Source of the DNA: Anaerolinea thermophila
Lineage (GTDB): Bacteria > Chloroflexota > Anaerolineae > Anaerolineales > Anaerolineaceae
Assembly (NCBI RefSeq): GCF_020723905.1
Contig: NZ_DYHZ01000006.1
Span: 62,001 to 126,000, forward strand
Direction: 5' to 3'
Length of the DNA: 64,000 nt
Position 1 is the first letter of the stretch. Each line of letters begins with the position of its first letter. The position numbers were made by a program, and so were the translations under genes. Below, one piece after another: positions 31,398 to 41,246 of this stretch. Under the pieces are notes generated by a model. It was not told where the DNA came from, made no database searches, and worked only from the letters and a program-made list of their open reading frames with translations.

Positions 31398-32600
31398 ATG
31401 AGGATGAGACCTGGATGGCTCTTCCAGTGGCAAAGGGTTTTCCTGATGATGCTCCTTCCTGTCCTGATGATTGCAAATCGGGGATTTGCTCAATCAGGCA
31501 TTGCGTTTGAAAATGTCGCTGCCATTCCCGAATTTGGAAAGAGTATCACCTTTCAAGCCACAATTCGTTCGGAAGTGCCGGTAGAAGGGGTTGTTCTCGT
31601 CATCCAGAGCGATAAAGCACCGCCAGAAACTTTTCCAATGTCCCTTTCTGAAACCGGAGAAGCGGTCTATCGGCTTGAGACACCTCCACAGAAAATCCGC
31701 CCATTCACCCGACTGGAATATCAGTTGCGGGTACGATTACAAAGCGGCACTGAAATTCTCAGCCCAACCTATTCAGTGCTTTACGAAGATACGCGTTTCC
31801 CGTGGGAAATCACCTCCAGGGATCTCATCTCCGTTTACTGGTATGAACGCGAATCCGACTTTGGGACAACCGCGTTGAGCATTGCGGAGGAAGGATTGCG
31901 CTCCGCTCAGCGCTTGATTCCTGTAACGCTGCAATCTCCCATCACGATTTACGTTTACAATTCATCGCAGGACATTCGGGACGTCTTGCAATCATCCAAC
32001 CCCTGGATTGCAGGTCACGCTGCACCCGAACATAACCTTGTCCTTGTTTCGATTGCGCCGGGACTGGAAGAACGTCTGGAAATGGAGCGCCAGATACCCC
32101 ATGAGATCATGCACATTTTACAATATCAATTTCTGGGGGAGAAAATCACCCAGCAGCCTATCTGGTTAATCGAGGGACTGGCATCAGTTGCCGAACTGTA
32201 TCCCAATCCCGATTACCTTCAGGCGCTGGAGCAAAGCGCACTGGAAAACCGGTTAATCCCAATCAATTCCCTGTGCCAATCCTTCCCACGGGATGCTTCT
32301 GGCGCCTTTCTTGCCTACGCGGAAAGCGATTCTTTTGTGCGTTACCTCTATCGAAATTTTGGCGCTACCGGGCTGCAAAATCTGATGGAACAGTACAACA
32401 ACGGTCTGGAATGTGAAAAAGGGTTTGAGAAAGCATTTGCTTATACACTCACCCAAATGGAAACCCGCTGGAAACAGGAAGAACTGCGAGTGAGCCCGGA
32501 AGCGCTGATCTTTCGCAATCTCTCCCCGTATTTGATTGTGTTTCTGGTCTTATTTGGAGCCACCGCCGCCTCTGTCATTCTGGTCAAAACCAGAGGATAA
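31398..32600 (+). CDS. Secreted/membrane peptidase MA-like (gluzincin-type) protein
   Basis: Signal peptide; IPHEIMHILQYQFL HExxH; downstream LIEGLASVAE; C-terminal TM. Confidence 0.75.
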   Translation: MRMRPGWLFQWQRVFLMMLLPVLMIANRGFAQSGIAFENVAAIPEFGKSITFQATIRSEVPVEGVVLVIQSDKAPPETFPMSLSETGEAVYRLETPPQKIRPFTRLEYQLRVRLQSGTEILSPTYSVLYEDTRFPWEITSRDLISVYWYERESDFGTTALSIAEEGLRSAQRLIPVTLQSPITIYVYNSSQDIRDVLQSSNPWIAGHAAPEHNLVLVSIAPGLEERLEMERQIPHEIMHILQYQFLGEKITQQPIWLIEGLASVAELYPNPDYLQALEQSALENRLIPINSLCQSFPRDASGAFLAYAESDSFVRYLYRNFGATGLQNLMEQYNNGLECEKGFEKAFAYTLTQMETRWKQEELRVSPEALIFRNLSPYLIVFLVLFGATAASVILVKTRG

Positions 32601-32628
32601 CAGAAATTCCTGCTCAAAGGGAAAGACT

Positions 32629-32931
32629 ATGATGGAACAACCTGTTCGTCTGCACGCACTGGTCATCGGGCATGTTCAGGGAGTGGGCTTTCGGGCTTTT
32701 GTGTACGAGCGCGCTCAAGCCCTCAATTTGACAGGTTGGGTACGGAACACCTATGATGGGGATGTGGAAGTCACAGCAGAAGGTCCACGGGAAACCCTGG
32801 AGACCTTTTTGAACGACCTGCGCCGTGGTCCTCGCAGTGCTCACGTCATTGACGTGCGGGTCCAATGGGAACAAGCCACCGGACAATTCCCCAAATTCAG
32901 CATTCTTCCCACCTCTTACAGTTCGTTTTAA
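32629..32931 (+). CDS. acyP: Acylphosphatase
   Basis: LHALVIGHVQGVGFRAFVYERAQALNLTGWVRNTYDGDVEVTAEG; ATG 32629. Confidence 0.93.
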   Translation: MMEQPVRLHALVIGHVQGVGFRAFVYERAQALNLTGWVRNTYDGDVEVTAEGPRETLETFLNDLRRGPRSAHVIDVRVQWEQATGQFPKFSILPTSYSSF

Positions 32932-32959
32932 AGCCAGGTATCCCTGAAAAAAGGGAAAA

Positions 32960-32995
32960 GGGCTGTCCGTTATGATCTGGACAGCCCCTGTTTTT
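32960..32995. terminator. Bidirectional intrinsic terminator
   Basis: GGGCTGTCC-N10-GGACAGCCC then CTGTTTTT, A-rich on the other side; between convergent genes. Confidence 0.8.
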
Positions 32996-33008
32996 CTAAA
33001 CCGTCAAC

Positions 33009-33503
33009 TTATCGGTTACCGCCCATCATCCCCCGTCCGCCACGGAATACACCCGGATTTTGCGAAGTTCCCCATTGACCGCCCATCATCGGGCAACCAC
33101 CATTCCCGCCAGCGCGTCCACCACGACCCAACCCACGGGTTTTCATCCAATCAGCCTGTTCCTGGGTGATGACACCATCCGCAACCATGCGATCCAGTGC
33201 GGTTGTGCGGGCGTTAATCATCAAAGTACGAAATTCATCCACAGAAAGCCCCTTTTCCTGAGCAATCTGGTAAACGGTTTGCCCTTCGGAAAGACGCGTT
33301 TCAAGTTCTTCTTTTGTAAGACCTAACTGCTCTGCCAGGGCGGCATGCATGTACTCTCTCATGGTTTCCCGATACAAACCCGGAGTACCCGTACCCGGCG
33401 CAGGCGGTGTTGCCGTTTGGGCGTGAACCAGCGAAACTCCGGCAAGGGAAACAACCCCAACCAGCATCAAAATACTTAAGACCATCCAAACACTCTTTTT
33501 CAT
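33009..33503 (-). CDS. Small secreted protein, Met/Gly-rich C-terminus (DUF2680-like)
   Basis: MKKSVWMVLSILMLVGVVSLAGVSLVHAQ signal peptide; LAEQLGLTKEELETRLSEGQTVYQIAQEKGLS; GGCPMMGG. Confidence 0.7.
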   Translation of the reverse strand: MKKSVWMVLSILMLVGVVSLAGVSLVHAQTATPPAPGTGTPGLYRETMREYMHAALAEQLGLTKEELETRLSEGQTVYQIAQEKGLSVDEFRTLMINARTTALDRMVADGVITQEQADWMKTRGLGRGGRAGGNGGCPMMGGQWGTSQNPGVFRGGRGMMGGNR

Positions 33504-33615
33504 TTTGTTACCTCCAGATCTTTGAAGTTTCAGGAAATCATTTTCCTGTTGATCTGGATTGATCATACAAAAGAGTTTTGAAGAATTGATGAAGACGATT
33601 TGAAGAATGAATGAA

Positions 33616-35658
33616 TTATTCTTCTCCCGCAAGAAGACGGGCGCGCTGGAGAGGTGTCAAATCCGATTCCTCAACCAGTAGAGCCTTCAGTTCAAATACC
33701 TGATCACGTAAAGCGGCAGCCCGCTCAAACTCCAAATTGCGCGCGGCTTGTTTCATTTGTTTTTCCAACTCTTGAATCATGCGCTGGAGTTCATTTCTCG
33801 GCAAGCCGTGAGGTGTTCCAGTACGATACTCACCGCCCTTTTCAGCGACCATCTGAGGCTGTACGCCCATTTGTTGGGTGATGTCGTGAATGGCTTTTTG
33901 AATGCTGACAGGAATAATGCCCATTTTTTCGTTATACGCCATCTGCTTGGCGCGCCGACGATTGGTTTCCTCAATGGCAGTCCGCATGGCGTCAGTCACG
34001 TGATCTGCATACATGATCACCTTTCCATGAACATTGCGGGCGGCACGTCCAATCGTTTGAATCAGTGCCGTAGCGGAGCGTAAAAAGCCTTCCTTATCCG
34101 CATCCAGAATAGCCACGAGGGAAACTTCAGGTAAATCCAATCCCTCACGAAGCAGGTTAATCCCCACCACTACGTCAAAAACGCCAAGGCGAAGATCACG
34201 TAAGATACCCACCCGTTCCAGCGTTTCCACCTCCGAGTGCAGATAATGGACTTTAATGCCCAATTCCATGAGATACTCTGAGAGGTCTTCTGCCATGCGC
34301 TTGGTTAAAGTGGTGACCAGAACGCGCTCTCCAACCTCAACCCGCATGCGAATCTCACGTATCAAGTCGTCAATTTGTCCGACTGTAGGTCGCACCTCCA
34401 CTTCAGGATCAATTAACCCTGTGGGACGGATAATTTGTTCCACAACCTGTTCGGCTCTTGCCATTTCATATGGCCCGGGGGTCGCGGATGTGTAAATCAC
34501 ATACCCCATGTGCTGCTCAAATTCATCGAACTTCAATGGGCGGTTATCCAGCGCAGATGGAAGGCGGAATCCGTAATCCACCAGTACCTGTTTGCGGGAC
34601 CGGTCGCCGTTGTACATCCCTCGAATTTGCGGAATGGACATGTGAGATTCGTCAATGAACAACAGATACTCACTGGGAAGGTAATCAATCAATGTCCACG
34701 GGGGAGAACCCGGTGGACGCTGATCCAGGTGGCGGGAGTAATTCTCAATGCCCGAGCAATAGCCAACTTCCCTGAGCATTTCCAGATCGTAAAGCGTTCG
34801 TTGTTCAATGCGCTGGGCTTCGAGTAGTTTTCCCTGAGACTTGAAATAGGCAATCCGTTCTTGAAGTTCCTGTTCAATATCCTGAATGGCTTTTTTCAGA
34901 GATTCTTCTTTGGTGACATAGTGTTTCGCCGGGAAAATGCTGATTTGCGTAGGTTGTCCATAGACCTCTCCGGTGAGAGGGTTGAATTCCAGAATTCGTT
35001 CCACCTCATCGCCAAAGAATTGAATGCGGTACGCCCGGCGGTCTTCGTATGCCGGGAATACTTCGAGCGTCTCCCCACGAACCCGAAACACCCCTGGACG
35101 TAATTCCATGTCGTTTCTCTGATACTGACTCTCCACCAGTATCCGCAGCAAAGCATTACGCCGGTAAATGTGCCCTACTTCCAGAGTGACGGCTTTATTT
35201 CCGTACTCTTCCGGGCTACCCAAACCATAAATACAGGACACCGAAGCCACAATAATGACATCCCGTCGAGTCATCAACGCCGTCGTTGCTGAAAGTCGTA
35301 ACCGTTCAATTTCCTCATTAATGTCGGCATCTTTCTCAATATACAAATCCCGTTGAGGGACGTAAGCCTCGGGCTGGTAGTAATCGTAGTAAGAAACAAA
35401 GTACTCTACCGCATTTTCTGGAAAGAACTCTTTGAACTCAGCATACAATTGAGCCGCCAGCGTCTTGTTATGGGCAATGACCAGCGCCGGCATGTTCAAC
35501 CGGGCAATGATATTTGCCATCGTAAATGTTTTACCCGTTCCTGTCGCCCCCAGAAGCACCTGATGACGCATGCCCTTGCGGATTCCTTCTACAAGTTTCT
35601 CAATGGCTTCTGGCTGATCGCCCATGGGCTGGAAAGGCGCGTGAAGTTTAAAATCCAT
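33616..35658 (-). CDS. uvrB: Excinuclease ABC subunit B
   Basis: [59 protein letters not shown]. Confidence 0.97.
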   Translation of the reverse strand: MDFKLHAPFQPMGDQPEAIEKLVEGIRKGMRHQVLLGATGTGKTFTMANIIARLNMPALVIAHNKTLAAQLYAEFKEFFPENAVEYFVSYYDYYQPEAYVPQRDLYIEKDADINEEIERLRLSATTALMTRRDVIIVASVSCIYGLGSPEEYGNKAVTLEVGHIYRRNALLRILVESQYQRNDMELRPGVFRVRGETLEVFPAYEDRRAYRIQFFGDEVERILEFNPLTGEVYGQPTQISIFPAKHYVTKEESLKKAIQDIEQELQERIAYFKSQGKLLEAQRIEQRTLYDLEMLREVGYCSGIENYSRHLDQRPPGSPPWTLIDYLPSEYLLFIDESHMSIPQIRGMYNGDRSRKQVLVDYGFRLPSALDNRPLKFDEFEQHMGYVIYTSATPGPYEMARAEQVVEQIIRPTGLIDPEVEVRPTVGQIDDLIREIRMRVEVGERVLVTTLTKRMAEDLSEYLMELGIKVHYLHSEVETLERVGILRDLRLGVFDVVVGINLLREGLDLPEVSLVAILDADKEGFLRSATALIQTIGRAARNVHGKVIMYADHVTDAMRTAIEETNRRRAKQMAYNEKMGIIPVSIQKAIHDITQQMGVQPQMVAEKGGEYRTGTPHGLPRNELQRMIQELEKQMKQAARNLEFERAAALRDQVFELKALLVEESDLTPLQRARLLAGEE

Positions 35659-35832
35659 TCTGCTCTCCTTAAGACTTTCCTATTTCAGAAAGCCTGTTCT
35701 ATTGTATAAAAAACCTGGGGAACCGTCAACGAGCAATTTTTTAAGTTAATAGGACTTAACGAATACTGTAAATCCTTCTTTGGTTAAGTGTTGCATTTCA
35801 GTAACACTTTTTCAAACTTCCTCTTGAGGATA

Positions 35833-35861
35833 TTGACTTTTAATTCTGCGGCGATTATGAT
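35833..35861 (+). promoter_or_regulatory. Candidate sigma-70-type promoter
   Basis: TTGACT (35833-35838), 17-nt spacer, TATGAT (35856-35861). Confidence 0.6.
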
Positions 35862-35867
35862 TCGAAT

Positions 35868-36040
35868 CGTAAAGAATTTTAGTAATTTGTATCTTTTTCA
35901 AACTCACGTTTGATTTTGAAAAAGTGGAGGCGATGACTCGAGGACTGTAAATTGGTCGCTTGCTCGAATTTTCGAGCAGAAGCCTCGATGAGCCAATGGC
36001 GAAACCGTCCACTTGACACCCGTCAGTGGGCTTTTTCTTT
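35868..36040 (+). ncRNA. Candidate structured leader (riboswitch/attenuator-like) upstream of glycan operon
   Basis: P1 AAGTGGA 35922-35928/TCCACTT 36008-36014; P2 TCGAGG 35938-35943/CCTCGA 35983-35988; P3 TGCTCGAA 35961-35968/TTCGAGCA 35971-35978; pseudoknot ATTGG 35951-35955/CCAAT 35993-35997; then terminator. Confidence 0.55.
36007..36040 (+). terminator. Intrinsic terminator at the end of the leader RNA
   Basis: GTCCAC-T-TGAC-ACCC-GTCA-GTGGGC followed by TTTTTCTTT. Confidence 0.75.
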
Positions 36041-36134
36041 ATTCCATAACGCCTTGCAGCATCCTCATGCCCACGGATGAGCGAGAGAGAACAACAGAAC
36101 AACGCCTTCCGTCAGGATAGAAAGGGAGAAGCAA

Positions 36135-37643
36135 GTGGCGTCCTTAACGAAAAAAACAGGAATTCCCACAACCGAAAAACACCAATTCCGCATTCTGCAC
36201 CAGATTGCCACCCCGCAGCAAAAGCATCAGTGGCGTGCGTTAACCATTGCTCTGGTGATTCTGGATGCAATCTCAATTGCTTCTGGTTTTCTGGTGGCTT
36301 ATCTCATCCGGTTTGAACTCAATCTCCCCATCTTCTTTTCCGTTGAAGAAAGTGTATCCTTGCGTTTTTACCTGTTTTTAGGGATAGTCCTGCTCCCTCT
36401 CTGGTTGGGGATTTTTGCCCTCCACGGACTGTACTCTCGCCCTAATCTACTGGGAGGAACCAAAGAGTATTCTCTCCTGTTCAACGCCACCACCATTTCC
36501 ATGTTTCTCATTATTACCGCAAATTTCCTGATACCGGATTTCATTCTGGCGCGAGGATGGTTACTCCTGACCTGGATTTTTGTATTCCTGTTCTCATTCC
36601 TTACACGCTTCCTTTTTCGACGGGCGATTTATTTTCTACGTCGAAAAGGTATGTTCATCAGCAATGCCATCATCGTAGGCACAAATGCGGAAGCCCAACT
36701 TCTGGCAAACCAGTTTGATCCACCAAATTCCTCTGGATTAAGAGTGGTAGGCCATATTGATTGCCCTTCCTCATCCTCCAGAGCAATCCCCAACGAAAGC
36801 ATCCTGGGAGATCTTAACGATATCGAGAAAATCGTCCACGAGAAAAATGTTGAAGAAATCATCATTACTTCAAGTGCAGTAAACGCACAGGATATTGTCA
36901 GTTTATTCAAATTGTTTGGGATTGCTGAGGGAGTCAACTTAAGACTTTCTTCGGGTGTGTATGAAATCATTACCACAGGATTGCAGGTTCAGGAAATTGC
37001 CTCGGTTCCCCTGGTCAAGGTCAACAAAATTCGGCTAACGGGTTGGGATCAGGTACTCAAAAAGGCTCTTGATCTGGGGCTCTCCTTGCTTTTACTGCCG
37101 TTGATTCTTCCCATCGGTGCAATCATTGCACTTTGGATTGCACTGGATTCCAGAGGCCCGGTGTTTCATCGCCGCCGGGTCATGGGGGTCAATGGGCGCA
37201 CCTTTGATGCATTCAAATTCCGCACCATGTATGTCAACGGGGATGCCATCCTGGATGCCTATCCAGAATTAAAAGCCCAACTGGCTCGAGAGCATAAGTT
37301 AAAAGATGATCCCCGGGTCACCCGGGCAGGCAGATTCTTACGCAAAACCAGCCTGGATGAACTCCCTCAAATCATTAATGTTATTAAAGGGGAAATGTCG
37401 CTGGTGGGACCAAGGATGATTTCCCCCGAGGAAATGGAGAAGTATCAGGAACATGGGATGAACCTGCTCACTGTGAAACCCGGCATTACCGGTTTGTGGC
37501 AGGTGAGCGGGCGTTCTGATGTCTCTTATGATCAGCGCGTCCAGATGGATATGTACTATATCCGAAACTGGAGCATCTGGCTGGATTTGCAAATTCTTTT
37601 CAGAACTATTCCGGCTGTCCTCAGCCGTAAAGGGGCATATTAA
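36135..37643 (+). CDS. Polyprenyl glycosylphosphotransferase (initiating sugar transferase)
   Basis: N-terminal TMs and CoA-binding-like domain; C-terminal [55 protein letters not shown] start with AAGGGAG RBS. Confidence 0.93.
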   Translation: MASLTKKTGIPTTEKHQFRILHQIATPQQKHQWRALTIALVILDAISIASGFLVAYLIRFELNLPIFFSVEESVSLRFYLFLGIVLLPLWLGIFALHGLYSRPNLLGGTKEYSLLFNATTISMFLIITANFLIPDFILARGWLLLTWIFVFLFSFLTRFLFRRAIYFLRRKGMFISNAIIVGTNAEAQLLANQFDPPNSSGLRVVGHIDCPSSSSRAIPNESILGDLNDIEKIVHEKNVEEIIITSSAVNAQDIVSLFKLFGIAEGVNLRLSSGVYEIITTGLQVQEIASVPLVKVNKIRLTGWDQVLKKALDLGLSLLLLPLILPIGAIIALWIALDSRGPVFHRRRVMGVNGRTFDAFKFRTMYVNGDAILDAYPELKAQLAREHKLKDDPRVTRAGRFLRKTSLDELPQIINVIKGEMSLVGPRMISPEEMEKYQEHGMNLLTVKPGITGLWQVSGRSDVSYDQRVQMDMYYIRNWSIWLDLQILFRTIPAVLSRKGAY

Positions 37644-37666
37644 GCCGTTCCGATAGAGAGGTTATT

Positions 37667-38641
37667 GTGATTATCGTTCAATCTCCGCTTCGAATCAGTT
37701 TCTTTGGTGGTGGAACAGACTTTCCGGATTACTATCTTCAGGAAGAAGGCTGTGTCCTTTCGACTGCAATTGATAAATACATCTTTGTTGTCATTAAACA
37801 ACGGTATGACGATAAACTGCGTATTGGTTACACACGTACCGAAATGGTAGAGCGGGTGGATGAAATTCAGCATGAACTTATCCGTGAAGCCTTGAAGTTG
37901 ACGGGTATAGAGAAAGGCGTCGAAATTACCACAATGGGAGATATTCCTGCCGGATCCGGACTAGGATCGTCCAGCGCAGTCACGGTAGGCGCTCTTCATG
38001 CCATGTACACTTATTTGAATGAAAACATCCCTGCCGCTCGGCTTGCCAGAGAAGCCTGCGAAATCGAAATCGAACGATTGAAAAAGCCAATTGGGGTTCA
38101 AGATCAGTATATTTCAGCATTTGGTGGAATTCGATTCATTGAATTTAAGCGGGACGGTTCTATTCATGTGCATCCGGTTTCGCTGGACCCGGCTGTAAAG
38201 CGACACCTGAATGAGAGCCTGCTGATATTTTTCACCGGAGTCACCCGTCAAGCCGATTCGATTCTCACCGAACAACAACAGAACATTCAACAGCGCCTGG
38301 TAATCTTACGAGAAATGAAAGACATGGCAAAAACAGCCCGTCAGGAACTACTTCGTGGCAACGTGGATGTGCTGGGAAAACTGCTACATGAGAGCTGGCT
38401 GTTGAAAAAGCAACTTGCCAGCGGAATCAGCAATGGCATGATTGAGGAAGCCTACGAATCTGCCCGGTCTGCTGGCGCACTGGGCGGAAAAATCGCTGGT
38501 GCTGGAGGAGGTGGTTTTCTGTTGCTTTATTGTCCTTATGAAAAACGGGAAGCCGTGAGATATGCTCTCCGTTCGATGAAGGAACTGCCTGTCCAGTTAG
38601 AGCCGGACGGCAGTAAAGTGATTTTCAATTATCGTCGCTAA
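37667..38641 (+). CDS. GHMP kinase, D-glycero-D-manno-heptose 7-phosphate kinase-like
   Basis: [53 protein letters not shown]. Confidence 0.85.
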   Translation: MIIVQSPLRISFFGGGTDFPDYYLQEEGCVLSTAIDKYIFVVIKQRYDDKLRIGYTRTEMVERVDEIQHELIREALKLTGIEKGVEITTMGDIPAGSGLGSSSAVTVGALHAMYTYLNENIPAARLAREACEIEIERLKKPIGVQDQYISAFGGIRFIEFKRDGSIHVHPVSLDPAVKRHLNESLLIFFTGVTRQADSILTEQQQNIQQRLVILREMKDMAKTARQELLRGNVDVLGKLLHESWLLKKQLASGISNGMIEEAYESARSAGALGGKIAGAGGGGFLLLYCPYEKREAVRYALRSMKELPVQLEPDGSKVIFNYRR

Positions 38642-39198
38642 GTGCAAGATACCTGAGAACAGATATGAACCAGTGCTTCTGCCAGATTATCAAACGTATG
38701 GAAAGGAGGCAATTCCGCCACCTGCGGCAATTGGGACTGGTGGTTCCCTCTGCCAGTGCGCACCAGAATGGCTTCGCGAACCCCTGCCGCCCATCCTGCC
38801 TGGAGATCGCTCAACGCATCTCCCACCATAAAGGAACGCGACAAATCCAGGTTCATGGCACTGGCAGCTTGCAAGAGCAACCCGGGTTTGGGTTTTCTGC
38901 AGGAACAGTTCGCTTCTGGTGCGTGCGGGCACATCCACGTTCCATCTATGCGTCCCCCCATCACCTGGATATAGTCAATCACCCTGCGATTGATTTCCAG
39001 AGCCGCTTCCAGGGTAATCAACCCCCGCCCAACCGCAGATTGATTGGTAACCAGAACAATGCGCAACGGGGTGTCTCGAATGGAGCATAACGCATCGACT
39101 GCTGCCGGGATAAAGGCCACATCTTCCCAGCAGCGCACATACTGATCACGGTTTTCGATGATGACCCCATCTCGATCCAGAAAAATGGCCGCATCCAT
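38638..39198 (-). CDS. HAD-IIIA phosphatase, heptose 1,7-bisphosphate 7-phosphatase (GmhB)-like
   Basis: [46 protein letters not shown] Zn loop; listed upstream start (39552) overlaps the divergent CDS, so ATG 39198 preferred. Confidence 0.87.
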   Translation of the reverse strand: MDAAIFLDRDGVIIENRDQYVRCWEDVAFIPAAVDALCSIRDTPLRIVLVTNQSAVGRGLITLEAALEINRRVIDYIQVMGGRIDGTWMCPHAPEANCSCRKPKPGLLLQAASAMNLDLSRSFMVGDALSDLQAGWAAGVREAILVRTGRGNHQSQLPQVAELPPFHTFDNLAEALVHICSQVSCT

Positions 39199-39273
39199 GC
39201 CCAAACTGTAGCATAAAAGGATACGGCTCGCAAGATCAAGGGGTTTCAAAAAACGAAAGGAAAAGCGTTTCCC

Positions 39274-39365
39274 GGAAAGGAAACCTTTCCTGTACGGACA
39301 TAAAAAGGAATTCGCTTCGACAAACAGATTGTCGAAAGGGCGGAGCGCGCCAGAAATCCTTTCTG
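39274..39365. repeat. Three tandem small inverted repeats in the divergent intergenic region
   Basis: GGAAAGG-AAA-CCTTTCC (39274-39290); TTCGACAA-ACAGA-TTGTCGAA (39316-39336); CAGAAA-TCC-TTTCTG (39351-39365). Confidence 0.6.
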
Positions 39366-39389
39366 AATTTGCTCCTGAAGTAGATTGAG

Positions 39390-40928
39390 ATGCTTGTTCA
39401 ACAATTTCTTGAAAAGAGCGCCGAACGGTTCCCAGAAAAAAACGCGCTGATTTGCGGTTATCAGAAATTGACCTACGCTGAGATAGAAGAGAAAGCCAAT
39501 CGGATAGCCAATGCCTTGATTTTCTCAGGATTTCGTCGGGGGGACCGCGCAATTCTGCACATTGGCAATACTACAGAAGCCGTTTTATGCATTTTTGGCA
39601 TCCTCAAGGCTGGCGGGGTGTTCACTGTCTTGCATCCTTCAACCCCACTGGAAAAAGTTGCTTTTATTCTCGAAGAAACTGAAGCAAAAGCGTTCTTTGC
39701 AGGCTCAAAACCCGGTGATATCCCACGTTTCTCCTTTGAAAAATATCGCCCATCTATTCTGATTCAGGTTCCCTCGCAAACCTCCCCCAATTTTGAACTT
39801 CAGGGATGGATTAAATTCCATGAATTACTGGGCTTTGATTCTGGACGCCCCGATATTCTTTGTATTGATCTGGACCTTGCCACCATTATTTACACATCGG
39901 GAAGCACGGGAGAACCAAAAGGGGTGATGTCTGACCATAGCAACGTAGATTTTGCCACCGATTCGATCATCTCTTATCTTCAAAACACCCCAGACGACAT
40001 TGTGATAAACTTCCTGCCCCTTTCTTTCGACTACGGATTGTACCAGTTGCTCATGACGTTTAAATTTGGTGGAACGCTCGTATTAGAAAAAAGTTTTGCT
40101 TTTCCCACAAACATTCTGGAAAAAATACAACGGGAGAAAGTGTCTGGATTTCCCGGAGTACCCACGGTTTATGCCACATTGCTCCAAATGGATTTATCCC
40201 CATATGACCTTACCAGTATTCGATACATGACCAATACGGCAGCAGCATTGCAAGTCAGCCAAATCCAGCAAATCCTGCAAAAGTTCCCCTGGGTCAGGTT
40301 CTATTCGATGTATGGTCTCACTGAGACGAAACGAACGCTTTACCTTCCCCCAGAGCAATTGAGTCTTCGTCCCAGGTCCGTGGGGATTCCTATCCCGGGA
40401 ACGGAAGTTTGGATTGTAGATGAACATGGAAACCGGCTTCCTCCCGGGGAGGTAGGGGAGTTAGTGGTGCGAGGGCGTCACGTGATGCGGGGATACTGGA
40501 AAGATCCTCAAGCCACCTCAGAGCGCTTTCGTCCGGGAATTTATCCCAACGAGCACGTCTGCTTTACGGGAGACCTGTTTACCTGCGATGAAGAAGGCTA
40601 TTACTACTTTGTAGCCAGAAAGGATGATGTTATCAAAAGTGGTGGGGAAAAGGTTGCCCCTCTGGAAATTGAAAGAGTCATTTCCCAAATTCCGGGCGTT
40701 GTTGAAGTCGCTGCCATTGGTGTTCCCGACCCCATCCTGGGACAGGCTATTGAGGTATACCTCGTATCTCAGAACCCCCACCTGACCAGTAAAGAAGTAT
40801 TACAGTATTGTGTCCAACATCTTGAGAATTTCAAAGTACCCAAAGAAGTGCATTTTGTACCCGATTTGCCTAAAACAAATAGCGGGAAGATCAATAAGCG
40901 AGCATTAAGGGGAGAAATCCCCGCATAA
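39390..40928 (+). CDS. AMP-dependent synthetase/ligase (acyl/aminoacyl adenylating)
   Basis: IIYTSGSTGEPKGVMSDHSNV; YGLTE; GELVVRGRHVMRGYWKDP; KTNSGKINKRALR. Confidence 0.9.
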   Translation: MLVQQFLEKSAERFPEKNALICGYQKLTYAEIEEKANRIANALIFSGFRRGDRAILHIGNTTEAVLCIFGILKAGGVFTVLHPSTPLEKVAFILEETEAKAFFAGSKPGDIPRFSFEKYRPSILIQVPSQTSPNFELQGWIKFHELLGFDSGRPDILCIDLDLATIIYTSGSTGEPKGVMSDHSNVDFATDSIISYLQNTPDDIVINFLPLSFDYGLYQLLMTFKFGGTLVLEKSFAFPTNILEKIQREKVSGFPGVPTVYATLLQMDLSPYDLTSIRYMTNTAAALQVSQIQQILQKFPWVRFYSMYGLTETKRTLYLPPEQLSLRPRSVGIPIPGTEVWIVDEHGNRLPPGEVGELVVRGRHVMRGYWKDPQATSERFRPGIYPNEHVCFTGDLFTCDEEGYYYFVARKDDVIKSGGEKVAPLEIERVISQIPGVVEVAAIGVPDPILGQAIEVYLVSQNPHLTSKEVLQYCVQHLENFKVPKEVHFVPDLPKTNSGKINKRALRGEIPA

Positions 40929-40965
40929 CATTCAGACATTTTTTGGTTAAATCAGGAGGTCCCCC

Positions 40966-41229
40966 ATGAATTCCATTGAAGAACAGATTCGATCATACAT
41001 TGCCCAGAATATTTTATTTTCCACAAATGGGTTCCCCTATCCAGATACAGCCTCGTTTCTGGAAAACGGCATTGTGGACTCAATGAATGTGCTGGAAATT
41101 GTGATGTTTGTTGAAGAAAAGTTTAGCATTAAAGTCGAAGATGCAGAAATCATCCCTGAAAATTTTGACTCGGTCGCCCAACTGGCATCCTATATCCGCA
41201 GGAAACAATCTCTGGTGCTCAATCAATAA
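40966..41229 (+). CDS. Acyl carrier protein-like
   Basis: ENGIVDSMNVLEIVMFVEEKF: DS phosphopantetheine motif; 87 aa between two ligases. Confidence 0.87.
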   Translation: MNSIEEQIRSYIAQNILFSTNGFPYPDTASFLENGIVDSMNVLEIVMFVEEKFSIKVEDAEIIPENFDSVAQLASYIRRKQSLVLNQ

Positions 41230-41246
41230 GGTGAGAAGGGGAACAT

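Noticed and set aside
35786-35812. AAGTGTT/AACACTT hairpin with short T-run before the leader promoter
   Set aside because: Only 7 bp with a 10-nt loop and weak U-tract; not strong enough to call a terminator
35812-36102. 96-aa minus-strand ORF
   Set aside because: Lies antisense to the structured leader and terminator, shows no recognisable domain; probably a chance ORF
39199-39552. N-terminal extension of the minus-strand HAD ORF
   Set aside because: Antisense to the AMP-ligase start and intergenic region, non-HAD sequence; ATG 39198 begins the real FLDRDG domain
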